64,000 bases of DNA, taken from the NCBI GenBank assembly GCA_021324305.1, contig JAJPJI010000008.1:1-64000 (forward strand), read 5' to 3'. The position numbers and the translations under genes are program-made. Numbering within the stretch: the stretch's first letter is position 1; each line of letters starts with the position of its first letter. Below are positions 19,495 to 27,600 of this stretch, in pieces. This stretch comes from Gammaproteobacteria bacterium (GTDB lineage: Bacteria; Pseudomonadota; Gammaproteobacteria; DSM-16500). The notes beneath the pieces are model-generated. The model saw only the letters and a list, made by a program, of their open reading frames with translations, made no database searches and was not told where the DNA came from.

Positions 19495-20481
19495 TCATAT
19501 CAGTTTAATCACATACGACCCGGTAAAACGGCCGCTGCGCAAATCCGCGAGAGCTTCATTGGCTTTTTCCAGAGGATAGGTATGAACTTCTGTCCTGATC
19601 GGAATATTGGGTGCCAGCGCTAAAAATTCTTCTCCGTCACGACGGGTCAGGTTGGCAACCGAACAAATGACTCTTTCTCCCCATAAAATATCATAGGGAA
19701 ACGACGGTATATCACTCATGTGTATCCCGCCGCATACGACCGTACCCCCTTTCGCGAGAGCACGCAAGGCGACAGGAACCAATTCGCCAACAGGCGCAAA
19801 AATGATAGCCGCATCCAATAATTCAGGTGGTGCCTGAGTGGAATCACCCGCCCAGACTGCACCAAGATCAAGTGCAAATTGCTGCGCCTGCCTGTCATTT
19901 TCACGCGTGAACGCATAAATTTCTCTGCCCTGATAACATGCAACCTGAACCAGCAGATGCGCTGCCGCGCCGAAACCATAAATTCCCAGGCGTTTCGCAT
20001 CCCCAGCCTTGCCTAAACACCGGTAGCCGATTAATCCTGCGCATAACAAAGGCGCAGCCTGATCATCAGGGTAATTTACAGGAACAGGAAAACAGAACCG
20101 TGTATTTGCAACACAATATTCAGCAAGACCGCCATTGATTTGATATCCCGTGAACTCTGCGTTATCGCAAAGATTTTCTCTTCCAGCGAGACAATACCGG
20201 CATTTGCCGCAGCTGTTTCCCAGCCATGGAACACCTATGCGCTGCCCTGCCGAAAAACCACTGACTTGTCTGCCTGTTTCAACTATCGTGCCGATTATTT
20301 GATGCCCGGGAATAAGCGGCAAGACGGGCTGATCAAGCTCACCATCAAGAATATGCAAATCCGTTCTGCACAATCCGCAAGCATGAACCTTGATCAAGAC
20401 CTGGTTTTCAGCCGGTACAGGAACAGCAACATCAACTAACCGTAACGGCTGCTTTTGCTTTTCCATCAGCATGGCGCGCAT
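19495..20481 (-). CDS. Zinc-dependent alcohol dehydrogenase family protein
   Basis: A 328-residue medium-chain dehydrogenase/reductase. Catalytic zinc ligands are in CGLCRTDLH and PGHQIIG. The structural zinc cluster is CGKCRYCLAGRENLC, with four cysteines. The nucleotide site is GIYGFGAAAHLLVQVA. It is likely to oxidise a primary alcohol or reduce an aldehyde with NAD(P) in the cytosol. The longer ORF begins at a TTG (20505). ATG 20481, with GGAAG eight bases upstream, was chosen. It starts just downstream of the kinase-like gene on the same strand (29-base gap). Confidence 0.85.
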   Translation of the reverse strand: MRAMLMEKQKQPLRLVDVAVPVPAENQVLIKVHACGLCRTDLHILDGELDQPVLPLIPGHQIIGTIVETGRQVSGFSAGQRIGVPWLGNSCGKCRYCLAGRENLCDNAEFTGYQINGGLAEYCVANTRFCFPVPVNYPDDQAAPLLCAGLIGYRCLGKAGDAKRLGIYGFGAAAHLLVQVACYQGREIYAFTRENDRQAQQFALDLGAVWAGDSTQAPPELLDAAIIFAPVGELVPVALRALAKGGTVVCGGIHMSDIPSFPYDILWGERVICSVANLTRRDGEEFLALAPNIPIRTEVHTYPLEKANEALADLRSGRFTGSYVIKLI

Positions 20482-20510
20482 AATCAGACTTCCGTTTCCC
20501 TGCAATAACC

Positions 20511-21959
20511 TTATTTACCGAACCTGGACGTGGCAGAGGGCCGATCATTTTGCTCCCTGGCATCTTTCAGCAGGTTGGCGATGGTATATTCCCTCAGAAA
20601 CTTTCTGGTCTCTTCCTGTCGCGCCTGGATATCCTTCAGGTATCTCTCCTGCTCATCAGCATGAATTAATGATCCGTATCTGGCAAAAACCTTTTTGATG
20701 TCTGCTTCAGACAAAGCGGCAAATTTTTCATAAAATGCAATGACGCTTCGGTTTTCAATGTCATTATTAATGGCCTTAATCAACACAGGAGCAATTATTC
20801 GTTTAACTTCATCATTGCCTTTCAAAGGCTGGTGACGATTATCCGCTGCCGTGTCAACGACGCCGTCGGCCTGCTGCTCGAAAACATGTTCACTCAACGT
20901 TTTTTTGCGAAACTCGCCAATGAATGCAAGCCCCTCATTTGGCTGTGTTAGAAACTGCGCCCGCAATGCACAACCCGACTCATGATCAATGGAATAACAA
21001 TCTCCGGCATGTTTGCGCATGAACACCAGATTGGCGAGCTTGGAATCTGTTTTTCCAAACAACATATCGGCGGCGACCGATATTCCCAGATGTTCCGGAA
21101 TATCAGTTATTTCTCCCTGTACATATAGTGTCGCCCACTCTTCCAGGTTGAGGTTTCCCTTTTTCTCATTCAGACTTTCGGAGATCAATCCATACCTGGA
21201 ATCATCTTCAAGATCATTCACCGGCGTCTCTACCGCCATTATCCGCGGAAATGCTTCACCAAGGATTTGTCTTAACAGACCCCCCAGCACTAATTCATTC
21301 AAATACCCTTCACGCGAAAATGGTTCCTTGTAATAATAAAATCTATGTTCTTCATCCTCATGCGCATGGCTGACCTTGTAACCATGCGAACGTCCGGACG
21401 TGACGTGATGATCGACAGATTTCAGCGTCATGGCATCAATGACATCCACATCTTTGTCTTCGTATTCGGCGTCTCGTAATACGGATTTATCTATCAGCGG
21501 CGTTTGCACATTATCTTTATAAATTTGATATAACAACAAACCCACCAATCCGGCCAGCAATAAGGCAGCCATCGCGTTTTTAACATTTTCAGGCGGCTCT
21601 GATTTCATACCCTGGATGAATTTTGCATAAGAGCTTTTTTCATTGGGCGGCCGGCCAGTCGAATAGGATCGGCGGGAATGATCAGAATTCTTTTTACCTG
21701 GCTTGAAACAAGTCGATTGCTGTGAAGAAAAAGGTCGTCCGGTGAATCCGGATGCAAGATTTATTTGCCGGATCGTTCTTTGGGCTTCCTGTAACTGTGT
21801 GTGCTCGTGACGCAGTCTCAGCTCTTCCCATTTTCTGAATTCCTGTTCCACCAGCTTTTTTGATTTTTGCTGTATTGATGGATTTGATGAATTCCGGCTA
21901 ATATGCCTGGAGGGTATTTCTGCTTTCCTTGACCTAAACAATGCGTATCTCACCAACAT
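20511..21959 (-). CDS. Uncharacterised membrane-anchored protein with kinase-like motifs (effector candidate)
   Basis: 482 residues with a strong GGAGGG ribosome-binding site. Layout: a basic, coiled N-terminal part (1-125); one membrane helix (about 127-146); and a C-terminal domain. In that domain FYYYKEPFSREGYLNELV places a Lys (211) and helix Glu (222) as in a kinase N-lobe. MLFGKTDSKLANLVF (299-313) matches a D-x-K-x-x-N catalytic loop, and YSIDHESG (322-329) matches the metal-binding Asp. This combination recalls type II PI4-kinase/HipA-like folds. That is motif-level inference; no specific homologue is recognised. A single internal helix and charged ends are common in secreted effectors of intracellular bacteria. 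Confidence 0.6.
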   Translation of the reverse strand: MLVRYALFRSRKAEIPSRHISRNSSNPSIQQKSKKLVEQEFRKWEELRLRHEHTQLQEAQRTIRQINLASGFTGRPFSSQQSTCFKPGKKNSDHSRRSYSTGRPPNEKSSYAKFIQGMKSEPPENVKNAMAALLLAGLVGLLLYQIYKDNVQTPLIDKSVLRDAEYEDKDVDVIDAMTLKSVDHHVTSGRSHGYKVSHAHEDEEHRFYYYKEPFSREGYLNELVLGGLLRQILGEAFPRIMAVETPVNDLEDDSRYGLISESLNEKKGNLNLEEWATLYVQGEITDIPEHLGISVAADMLFGKTDSKLANLVFMRKHAGDCYSIDHESGCALRAQFLTQPNEGLAFIGEFRKKTLSEHVFEQQADGVVDTAADNRHQPLKGNDEVKRIIAPVLIKAINNDIENRSVIAFYEKFAALSEADIKKVFARYGSLIHADEQERYLKDIQARQEETRKFLREYTIANLLKDAREQNDRPSATSRFGK

Positions 21960-22111
21960 GCTCCCTCCCTTCCACTTGGCATGGCTTTAATAATGCTCAA
22001 AAAACTTTTACTTGATCTCACTGCTGCTTCTAATGGATACCACTTTATTTCCTAGTTTTCAATGCAGGTGGAGCTGTCTGATCTTTGGCTTGCGAGGGAT
22101 AGGTTTATGCA

Positions 22112-22142
22112 AAACCCCTGTTCCACAAGGAAACAGGGGTTT
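22112..22142 (-). terminator. Intrinsic terminator-like hairpin after the Ser/Gly/Tyr-rich lipoprotein gene
   Basis: Perfect 11-bp inverted repeat AAACCCCTGTT (22112-22122) / AACAGGGGTTT (22132-22142) with a nine-base loop, 24 bases past the minus-strand stop at 22166. On the minus strand the arm ends in a run of four T. The best terminator in the window. Confidence 0.75.
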
Positions 22143-22165
22143 CATGGATGAAGGTATGATAATGC

Positions 22166-22846
22166 CTAGTTTGAACCAGAACTCGAATAGCTGCTGGAAT
22201 AGCCACTGGATGCTGCCGAACCCGAAGCTGATTCCGATGTGGATGATGCGTATCCGCTGCTATCCTTGCCCTGCGATGCATCCGCTGTCTGTGCAGCAGG
22301 CGCAGCACTGGATGCATTGCCGGAAGAATAACCGCTGCTATTATCAGCAGGCGCAGATTGAGGCGCCGCCTGGCTCGCGCTGGTAGAGCTCTGATAACCA
22401 GAACTGGCAGCAGGAGCAGAACCGGAACCAGAACTGCTATAGCCGCTGCTTGCCGAAGCAGAATTTTGATACCCAGAGCTGGCTGGTGCACTGGAGCCAG
22501 AGCTTGAATAGCCGCTGTCACCATTGCGTACAGTAGAAGCACTGCTGCTATATCCAAAAGGCCCCGGTGACTGATTACCGCCTGACGGAGTCTGTGAACT
22601 ATAGTAACCGCTGCTGCCATTGCTCCGGTTGTAATTCGATGTTTGCGAGCTGTAATAGGTTTTGCTGCGATCACGATTATGATGCCGGGACTGATAGTCA
22701 CGGTTATAACCAGAGGTGATATGATAATTGTAGGTGGTTACATCGCCTCCACCATAATAATCAGTGCCATAAAAATCATCTTCAACGCAACCCGCCAGCA
22801 TCACAACACCCGTCAACACGATTGCTGCTTTAGCAAATTTTTTCAT
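22166..22846 (-). CDS. Ser/Gly/Tyr-rich repeat lipoprotein
   Basis: A 226-residue protein with a lipoprotein signal peptide: MKKFAKAAIVLTGVVMLAGC, lipobox LAGC. The mature part is low-complexity. At least eight units built on SSGY plus Ser-rich spacers (SSGYSSSGS, SSGYQNSAS, SSGYQSSTS, SSGYASSTS) fill the region from about residue 90 to the end. The first 80 residues are Tyr/Asn/Arg-rich. It is expected to be tethered to the outer membrane, with an extended flexible tail. It begins 16 bases after the previous gene, also secreted and carrying a related GGYYSSLQ motif, so the two form an operon ending at the hairpin at 22112. Function unknown. Confidence 0.75.
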   Translation of the reverse strand: MKKFAKAAIVLTGVVMLAGCVEDDFYGTDYYGGGDVTTYNYHITSGYNRDYQSRHHNRDRSKTYYSSQTSNYNRSNGSSGYYSSQTPSGGNQSPGPFGYSSSASTVRNGDSGYSSSGSSAPASSGYQNSASASSGYSSSGSGSAPAASSGYQSSTSASQAAPQSAPADNSSGYSSGNASSAAPAAQTADASQGKDSSGYASSTSESASGSAASSGYSSSYSSSGSN

Positions 22847-22862
22847 ATAAATACCTGTTTAA

Positions 22863-23315
22863 TTAACGGCAATATCTGTCAACATCAATATTGTAGTTAT
22901 AAGTGTTTGGTACATTGTTGATATCAATAATTGCATGGTTGCAAACATTGCCACCCCAGAATTGATTACCCCAGGCATCCTTAAGAACAATGTATGTATC
23001 GCCTGCGTAACTTCCATTACGAATATAATCCATTGTGTTGGTATGCAGATAATCCTTGATTGACGTACCTTGTACTTCAACCTGGATCGCTGTCCGGCTG
23101 GAGTTGGTAATCAGGATTTTTGTCTTGGTATCAACAAATGCAACATTTGCTTTGGCAACCGGTGCCGCAGATGCTGCTAAAGAAGGGGATGAGGTAGAAG
23201 CTGCCTGAGATTGCAGACTGCTATAGTAACCACCAATCGCTTGACTCTCTGCAAATGAAAATGGAGCTAAGACAATACCTGTAACAGCAATCACTGAAAG
23301 ACAGATCTTTTTCAT
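22863..23315 (-). CDS. Secreted hypothetical protein with C-terminal GNQFW/Cys domain
   Basis: 150 residues with a Sec signal peptide (charged MKK, hydrophobic core, FSFA cleavage region near residue 22). A Ser/Ala-rich linker (about 30-55) leads to a compact domain with ILITNSSRTAIQVEVQGTS, GDTYIVLKDAWGNQFWGG and two cysteines (VCNHAIID and the terminal YCR) that could form a disulfide. AGGA precedes the start. First gene of a two-gene unit with the repeat lipoprotein. The domain looks beta-rich; no family is recognised. Confidence 0.72.
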   Translation of the reverse strand: MKKICLSVIAVTGIVLAPFSFAESQAIGGYYSSLQSQAASTSSPSLAASAAPVAKANVAFVDTKTKILITNSSRTAIQVEVQGTSIKDYLHTNTMDYIRNGSYAGDTYIVLKDAWGNQFWGGNVCNHAIIDINNVPNTYNYNIDVDRYCR

Positions 23316-23547
23316 AAGTATCCTATTAAGTTGGTTAATTGTTTGGTTATCGTCCCTGAACGAGACAAAAAGCGGTCTTATGAATTCCCTGTCGTGTGCA
23401 AATTATACCTGCAAGAATATGGCAAGCAAGTAGCAGGCACACTTTTTGTGTTATTTTTGGTCAGCTCATGCTTTCGTATTGCTACCATGCAAGGGCGAGA
23501 TTCTGGGTTTCCGGGGAACGCTTTTCAAAACCGCCAACATTTGTGTT

Positions 23548-26007
23548 CTAAGCAAACTTGTACGCCAGACAGGCTGTCAAGACGCTTGCGCCAGAGAGAA
23601 TGAGCCACGTGCTCACAGAGGGTGGTGCCATATAAAAATAGTTCGCAATAAAAGGGATCTGCACAAGCACCAGCAGCATGATGAATGATGCAATCACAAT
23701 TATGCGCGAAGTCATGGATTGCAGCCTGCTCAAGCCGATTGTAAACGCGATATGTGAGAGGCCGACCGCCGTAAACGCGTTCGCGCGTGCGGCAAGATCA
23801 CTCCCTGTAAGTTGCAGGGTCAGCAGATAAGTCCAGATAACCAGCATTGTTGTGTACGCACCAAGCAGCGCAACTCCCCACCAGTCAAAACGGCTGAAAA
23901 ACGCAAACTGTTTTCTGCTGGCATCAGCTGCTCTATCGATTTTTGCGCCGGGTAAATTCTGAAATACCAGCATGCAGGTGGGATGGATAAATAATTCAAT
24001 CCAGACAATATGGATCGGATAATATAATAACGGAAAACCCAGCAGTGGAATAATCGTCGCAGAAATCACGTATGGCGTGTGCACCATTAACAGATACTTG
24101 AAACTGAGCTGTAAATTCTTGAACAATTGCCTACCTTCGCTGATCGCATTGACGATACTGTCAAAATTATCATCCAGCAAAACGATGGACGCTGCCTCGC
24201 GTGCGCTTTGCGTGCCCCGCTCTCCCATAGCGATACCCACATCAGCCGCGCGCAGAGCAGGCACATCATTCACACCATCGCCAGTCACCGCCACGATATC
24301 ATTCATTGAACGCAATGCCTGTACAATCGCAAATTTTTGGGAAGGAATGGCGCGCGCAATGACGTCCACATTATGCAAAAAATCACCCCCATCCTGTTTC
24401 AATAATGCTTCCGCTTTTTGCGCCGTAATCACATTGGGTGCGCCTCCGCCCAACCCGATATCAGCGGCGATTTTTTTTGCCGTGGATGGATGGTCGCCAG
24501 TAATCATAAGCACACGAATAGCGCTGTGCTGGCAGATTTTGATGGCTGCGAACACTTCCTTGCGCGGCGGGTCTTCGAAAGCCAATAATCCCATGAATTC
24601 ATAATCCTTTTCAGGCTCGGACAAGCCGGCAGATGGATTATGCGTCAAATATCTCGCAACCGCGATCACTTTAAATCCCTGTTTCGCCAATTCGGTCACT
24701 TCGTCGCGCCAGCGATTATTTTGTGCCGGCGTCAGCGCGGCAATTTTAAAAATGGTTTCTGGTGCTCCCTTCGTGGCGATATACAACAGATTATCCTGCT
24801 TGCAAACGGCAGTTTCACGTTTGCGCTCTTCCGTGAATGGATAAACGTGTAACCGTGTATAAGTTGCCGCAACGTGGCTGTCAACGGCATCCAGAATGGC
24901 AATATCGAGCGGATCACCACTTTCTGCCCTCGATGCCAGTGTGGCGCACAACAGCAAGTCTAGTTCAAGTGAGGGCTTGATTGCCCTGGTTTTGGCGATT
25001 CGAAAGCGACCTTCAGTGATCGTGCCGGTTTTATCTGTACAGATGCAGGTGATACGCCCGATATTTTCAACTGAAACAGCACGCCGTACCAAGGCATGTT
25101 TTTTTGCCAGGCGGTAGACACCTACGCCCAGAAAAAATGTAAACGTCATCGGAAATTCATCCGGCAGCGCAACCACTGCCAGTGTTGCGGCACTCAAGAG
25201 TGCATCTATCATGCCAAAACCCTGATAATAACGAACAACTGCAAGAACGATGCAAAAAATCAGCGCCACGATGATCAGCATCAGCACCAGCCTTGCGATC
25301 GCATTTTGTAACGGCGTTCTATCCTGCCTGGTTGTCAAAACAGAAGTAACAATTTCTCCATAAATGGTTTCCTTGCCTGTATACACCACACGAAGCATGG
25401 CTTGTCCGGTCAGTAACCGTGTACCGACAAACCCCCAGTGATGATAGTCAATCAGGATTTCCTGCTGCAGCTCAGGCAGTTGCGTCAATGCCTGTTTCGT
25501 GACCGGATATGCTTCCCCGGTCAATGAAGATTCATCAACCTGTACATTATTCGCAACCACAATAATTCCATCCGCTGAAAAATACTCACCTGCCCTGACA
25601 ATAACGAGATCCCCCGGCACAATGTCTCGAGAGGCAATAATGAGCTCCCTGCCCTGCCGGACTACGCGCGCATAAGTGATCAATCGACTGCTCAGCGCCT
25701 GTGTCGATACCTGTGTGCGCCAGTGCAGAAAGGCATCCATTCCGCCTATCGGAATAGTGGCAAGCAGCATGATGACAGAGCTGGAATATTTCGAAAGCAT
25801 GGCAAAGAGCAGGCTGGCGGCGAGTAAAAACCAGATCATGGGGTCGAGTATGGTTTCCCTGGCGAGATCCAGCCAGGGATGCCTGACCTTGTCCACTATA
25901 TCATTTGCCCCATATTGTTCACGCCGCAACGCGACGTCCTCGCCACTTAAACTCCAGTCTGGCGACAGGGATTTATTAATACGATCAACAGGTAATAGTC
26001 GAAACAT
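23548..26007 (-). CDS. P-type cation-transporting ATPase (P2-like) with atypical membrane motifs
   Basis: An 819-residue P-type ATPase. The actuator loop is ESSLTGEAYPV (TGE about 163-165). The phosphorylation site is CTDKTGTITEG (Asp325). The nucleotide domain has KGAPETIF, and the hinge has MITGDHPSTA and VTGDGVNDVPALRAADVGIAMG. A cation-transporting N-terminal domain precedes the first helix. Helix 4 carries PDEFP instead of the usual PEGLP/PEEFP. Helix 6 reads ELFIHPTCMLVFQ, where related bacterial pumps usually have an Asp at the His position. The ion (Ca, Mg, Mn or H) cannot be assigned. Monocistronic by spacing; start has only a weak ribosome-binding site. Confidence 0.85.
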   Translation of the reverse strand: MFRLLPVDRINKSLSPDWSLSGEDVALRREQYGANDIVDKVRHPWLDLARETILDPMIWFLLAASLLFAMLSKYSSSVIMLLATIPIGGMDAFLHWRTQVSTQALSSRLITYARVVRQGRELIIASRDIVPGDLVIVRAGEYFSADGIIVVANNVQVDESSLTGEAYPVTKQALTQLPELQQEILIDYHHWGFVGTRLLTGQAMLRVVYTGKETIYGEIVTSVLTTRQDRTPLQNAIARLVLMLIIVALIFCIVLAVVRYYQGFGMIDALLSAATLAVVALPDEFPMTFTFFLGVGVYRLAKKHALVRRAVSVENIGRITCICTDKTGTITEGRFRIAKTRAIKPSLELDLLLCATLASRAESGDPLDIAILDAVDSHVAATYTRLHVYPFTEERKRETAVCKQDNLLYIATKGAPETIFKIAALTPAQNNRWRDEVTELAKQGFKVIAVARYLTHNPSAGLSEPEKDYEFMGLLAFEDPPRKEVFAAIKICQHSAIRVLMITGDHPSTAKKIAADIGLGGGAPNVITAQKAEALLKQDGGDFLHNVDVIARAIPSQKFAIVQALRSMNDIVAVTGDGVNDVPALRAADVGIAMGERGTQSAREAASIVLLDDNFDSIVNAISEGRQLFKNLQLSFKYLLMVHTPYVISATIIPLLGFPLLYYPIHIVWIELFIHPTCMLVFQNLPGAKIDRAADASRKQFAFFSRFDWWGVALLGAYTTMLVIWTYLLTLQLTGSDLAARANAFTAVGLSHIAFTIGLSRLQSMTSRIIVIASFIMLLVLVQIPFIANYFYMAPPSVSTWLILSGASVLTACLAYKFA

Positions 26008-26104
26008 GGTTTACCGGCATCCGTGGCTAATTTCTATCTAGTATTTTATACCGGATCGGGGCATGGATGCAGGCTAGTCAGCAAAAACACGGAAAAACTC
26101 CGCA

Positions 26105-27481
26105 TTAAGGCGTTTTAGGCTGAATTCCCGATTTATCTTCTTTTTGCTCTTCTTGTCCATCTTGTTCTTTCGCTGGTTTCCCCTGCTTGCCCCTTATTTT
26201 ATCCCCGCTCAGACTCCGCTCCAGTTCTTCAAAAAAATGGATTTTTTGTTTCACCTGAGAATTTTGACTGTCCGTGTTCCTGATATCACGACGGGTTTCC
26301 TTACGACCCTCAGGGCCGGCAGCTACGGCTGATGTTTTCACGGTGCTATCCACAGAATGTATTTCTTTCATCACCTTCGCCGCACTTCCCCTTTGATATG
26401 AATCGTCGTTGACTGTACTCCCAATATCTTTTTGCTTTCCTTTATCTTTCTGGACTCCAGATTGAGTTTCAGTTGTATACATCATGCGCTCGGCTTGCTG
26501 ACTCAGGAAATCAGCATAATCATGCGGCATGTGACTCCGTAAAATCGCTCGCTTGAGCGATGCCATTTCCGTCACGCCTTTGTTTACGATCGCTTTGTCA
26601 AAAAACTGTATTTGATCTTGACCCCTTCCTTCGTTGACCGCTGTCATGCGTAATTTATAAAGATCAAAAACCGTCATCCTCTCAAGATAGGCGTTTTGTT
26701 CCCTGGAAGATGGAAGATCCTCAAATTCCTTCTCGAACTTCAACAGTTTGACAAGTTCACACCTGCCAGGCCTGAGCTTCGCATCTGAATCCTGTTTCAC
26801 GTCTTTCTGAAATTTTTCTGGTAGTCTATCCAGTACAGATAAAGGCTGTGCTTTGAGGGCGTTTCTGGTTGCATTCAACAGTTCCGGATCCGTTGCTTCA
26901 TCCATCAGGGCTTCCCTCAGGCGAAACAACAGCTCCGCATCTTGTGAGCTGAGGAATTCGTTTCTGTCTTCTTCTTGCATATCCCTGATTTGCGCATCGA
27001 CACACGTTAATATCGCAAAATTCAATTTTTTTTCGCTGCTGTGAGATATGGCTTCCTGATCGCGAATATAATCATTAAAAGTAGCTTTTAGCTCTTTGAT
27101 GGATTCCATCAGCTCATCTATGCCTTTTTCGGCGATAGCAGCATTAACACGACGAAGATACTCCTGATCATCCTTATCTTCGCCTTCGCGCGCTGTCTTT
27201 TTCAGATTGCCTCGCAAATCATAAAGCTCAAAAACCGTTAATTCAGACAGCATCTGCTTCAGCTGTTTTGAGGTATATTGTTTAAAATCAGGTTTCCAGG
27301 ATGTATCAAATTCGAGATTACTTTTTCGGGAGGGGCTCTTCGCTAAACCTTGACCAAGATTCATATCACCAAAGTCAAGTTTTAGTTCTTCCGTTTCGTC
27401 ACCTGATTCTTCCGTTTCCTCACCCAGACGCAACTTTTTTTCTCGTGAGAAAATACGCCTTTTCCGGCGTTTGCTGTTCAT
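26105..27481 (-). CDS. Charged, repeat-containing hypothetical protein (effector candidate)
   Basis: 458 residues, very rich in Glu/Lys/Asp, no signal peptide or membrane helix; strong GGAGGAGA ribosome-binding site. A basic KRRKRR cluster opens the protein. An internal duplication is visible. SELTVFELYDLRGNLKK (about 79-95) recurs as ERMTVFDLYKLRMTAV (about 267-282). Each copy is followed by IAEKGIDELMESIKELKA or IVNKGVTEMASLKRAIL, and later by FLSSQDAELLFRL or FLSQQAERMMY. After residue 335 it is disordered and ends in a Gln/Glu/Lys-rich tail. Not recognised. Size, charge and domain duplication suit a host-directed protein, but that is speculation. Confidence 0.62.
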   Translation of the reverse strand: MNSKRRKRRIFSREKKLRLGEETEESGDETEELKLDFGDMNLGQGLAKSPSRKSNLEFDTSWKPDFKQYTSKQLKQMLSELTVFELYDLRGNLKKTAREGEDKDDQEYLRRVNAAIAEKGIDELMESIKELKATFNDYIRDQEAISHSSEKKLNFAILTCVDAQIRDMQEEDRNEFLSSQDAELLFRLREALMDEATDPELLNATRNALKAQPLSVLDRLPEKFQKDVKQDSDAKLRPGRCELVKLLKFEKEFEDLPSSREQNAYLERMTVFDLYKLRMTAVNEGRGQDQIQFFDKAIVNKGVTEMASLKRAILRSHMPHDYADFLSQQAERMMYTTETQSGVQKDKGKQKDIGSTVNDDSYQRGSAAKVMKEIHSVDSTVKTSAVAAGPEGRKETRRDIRNTDSQNSQVKQKIHFFEELERSLSGDKIRGKQGKPAKEQDGQEEQKEDKSGIQPKTP

Positions 27482-27600
27482 ATTTATTCTCCTCCAGCAG
27501 CTATTATATTAAGTATAGTCCATGCCAAACCATGCCGGATAATCTGACAAGTTCATGCTTTTTAAAGCAAAGGTAAGAATAGTGACGAACAGACGGCTGA

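Noticed and set aside
22105-22701. 198-codon minus-strand ORF in a second frame of the repeat lipoprotein gene
   Set aside because: Arises from repetitive composition; the other frame has the lipoprotein signal peptide and runs to the terminator.
23331-23603. 90-codon plus-strand ORF upstream of the secreted pair
   Set aside because: Overlaps the 3' end of the P-type ATPase on the other strand; no ribosome-binding site or coherent features.
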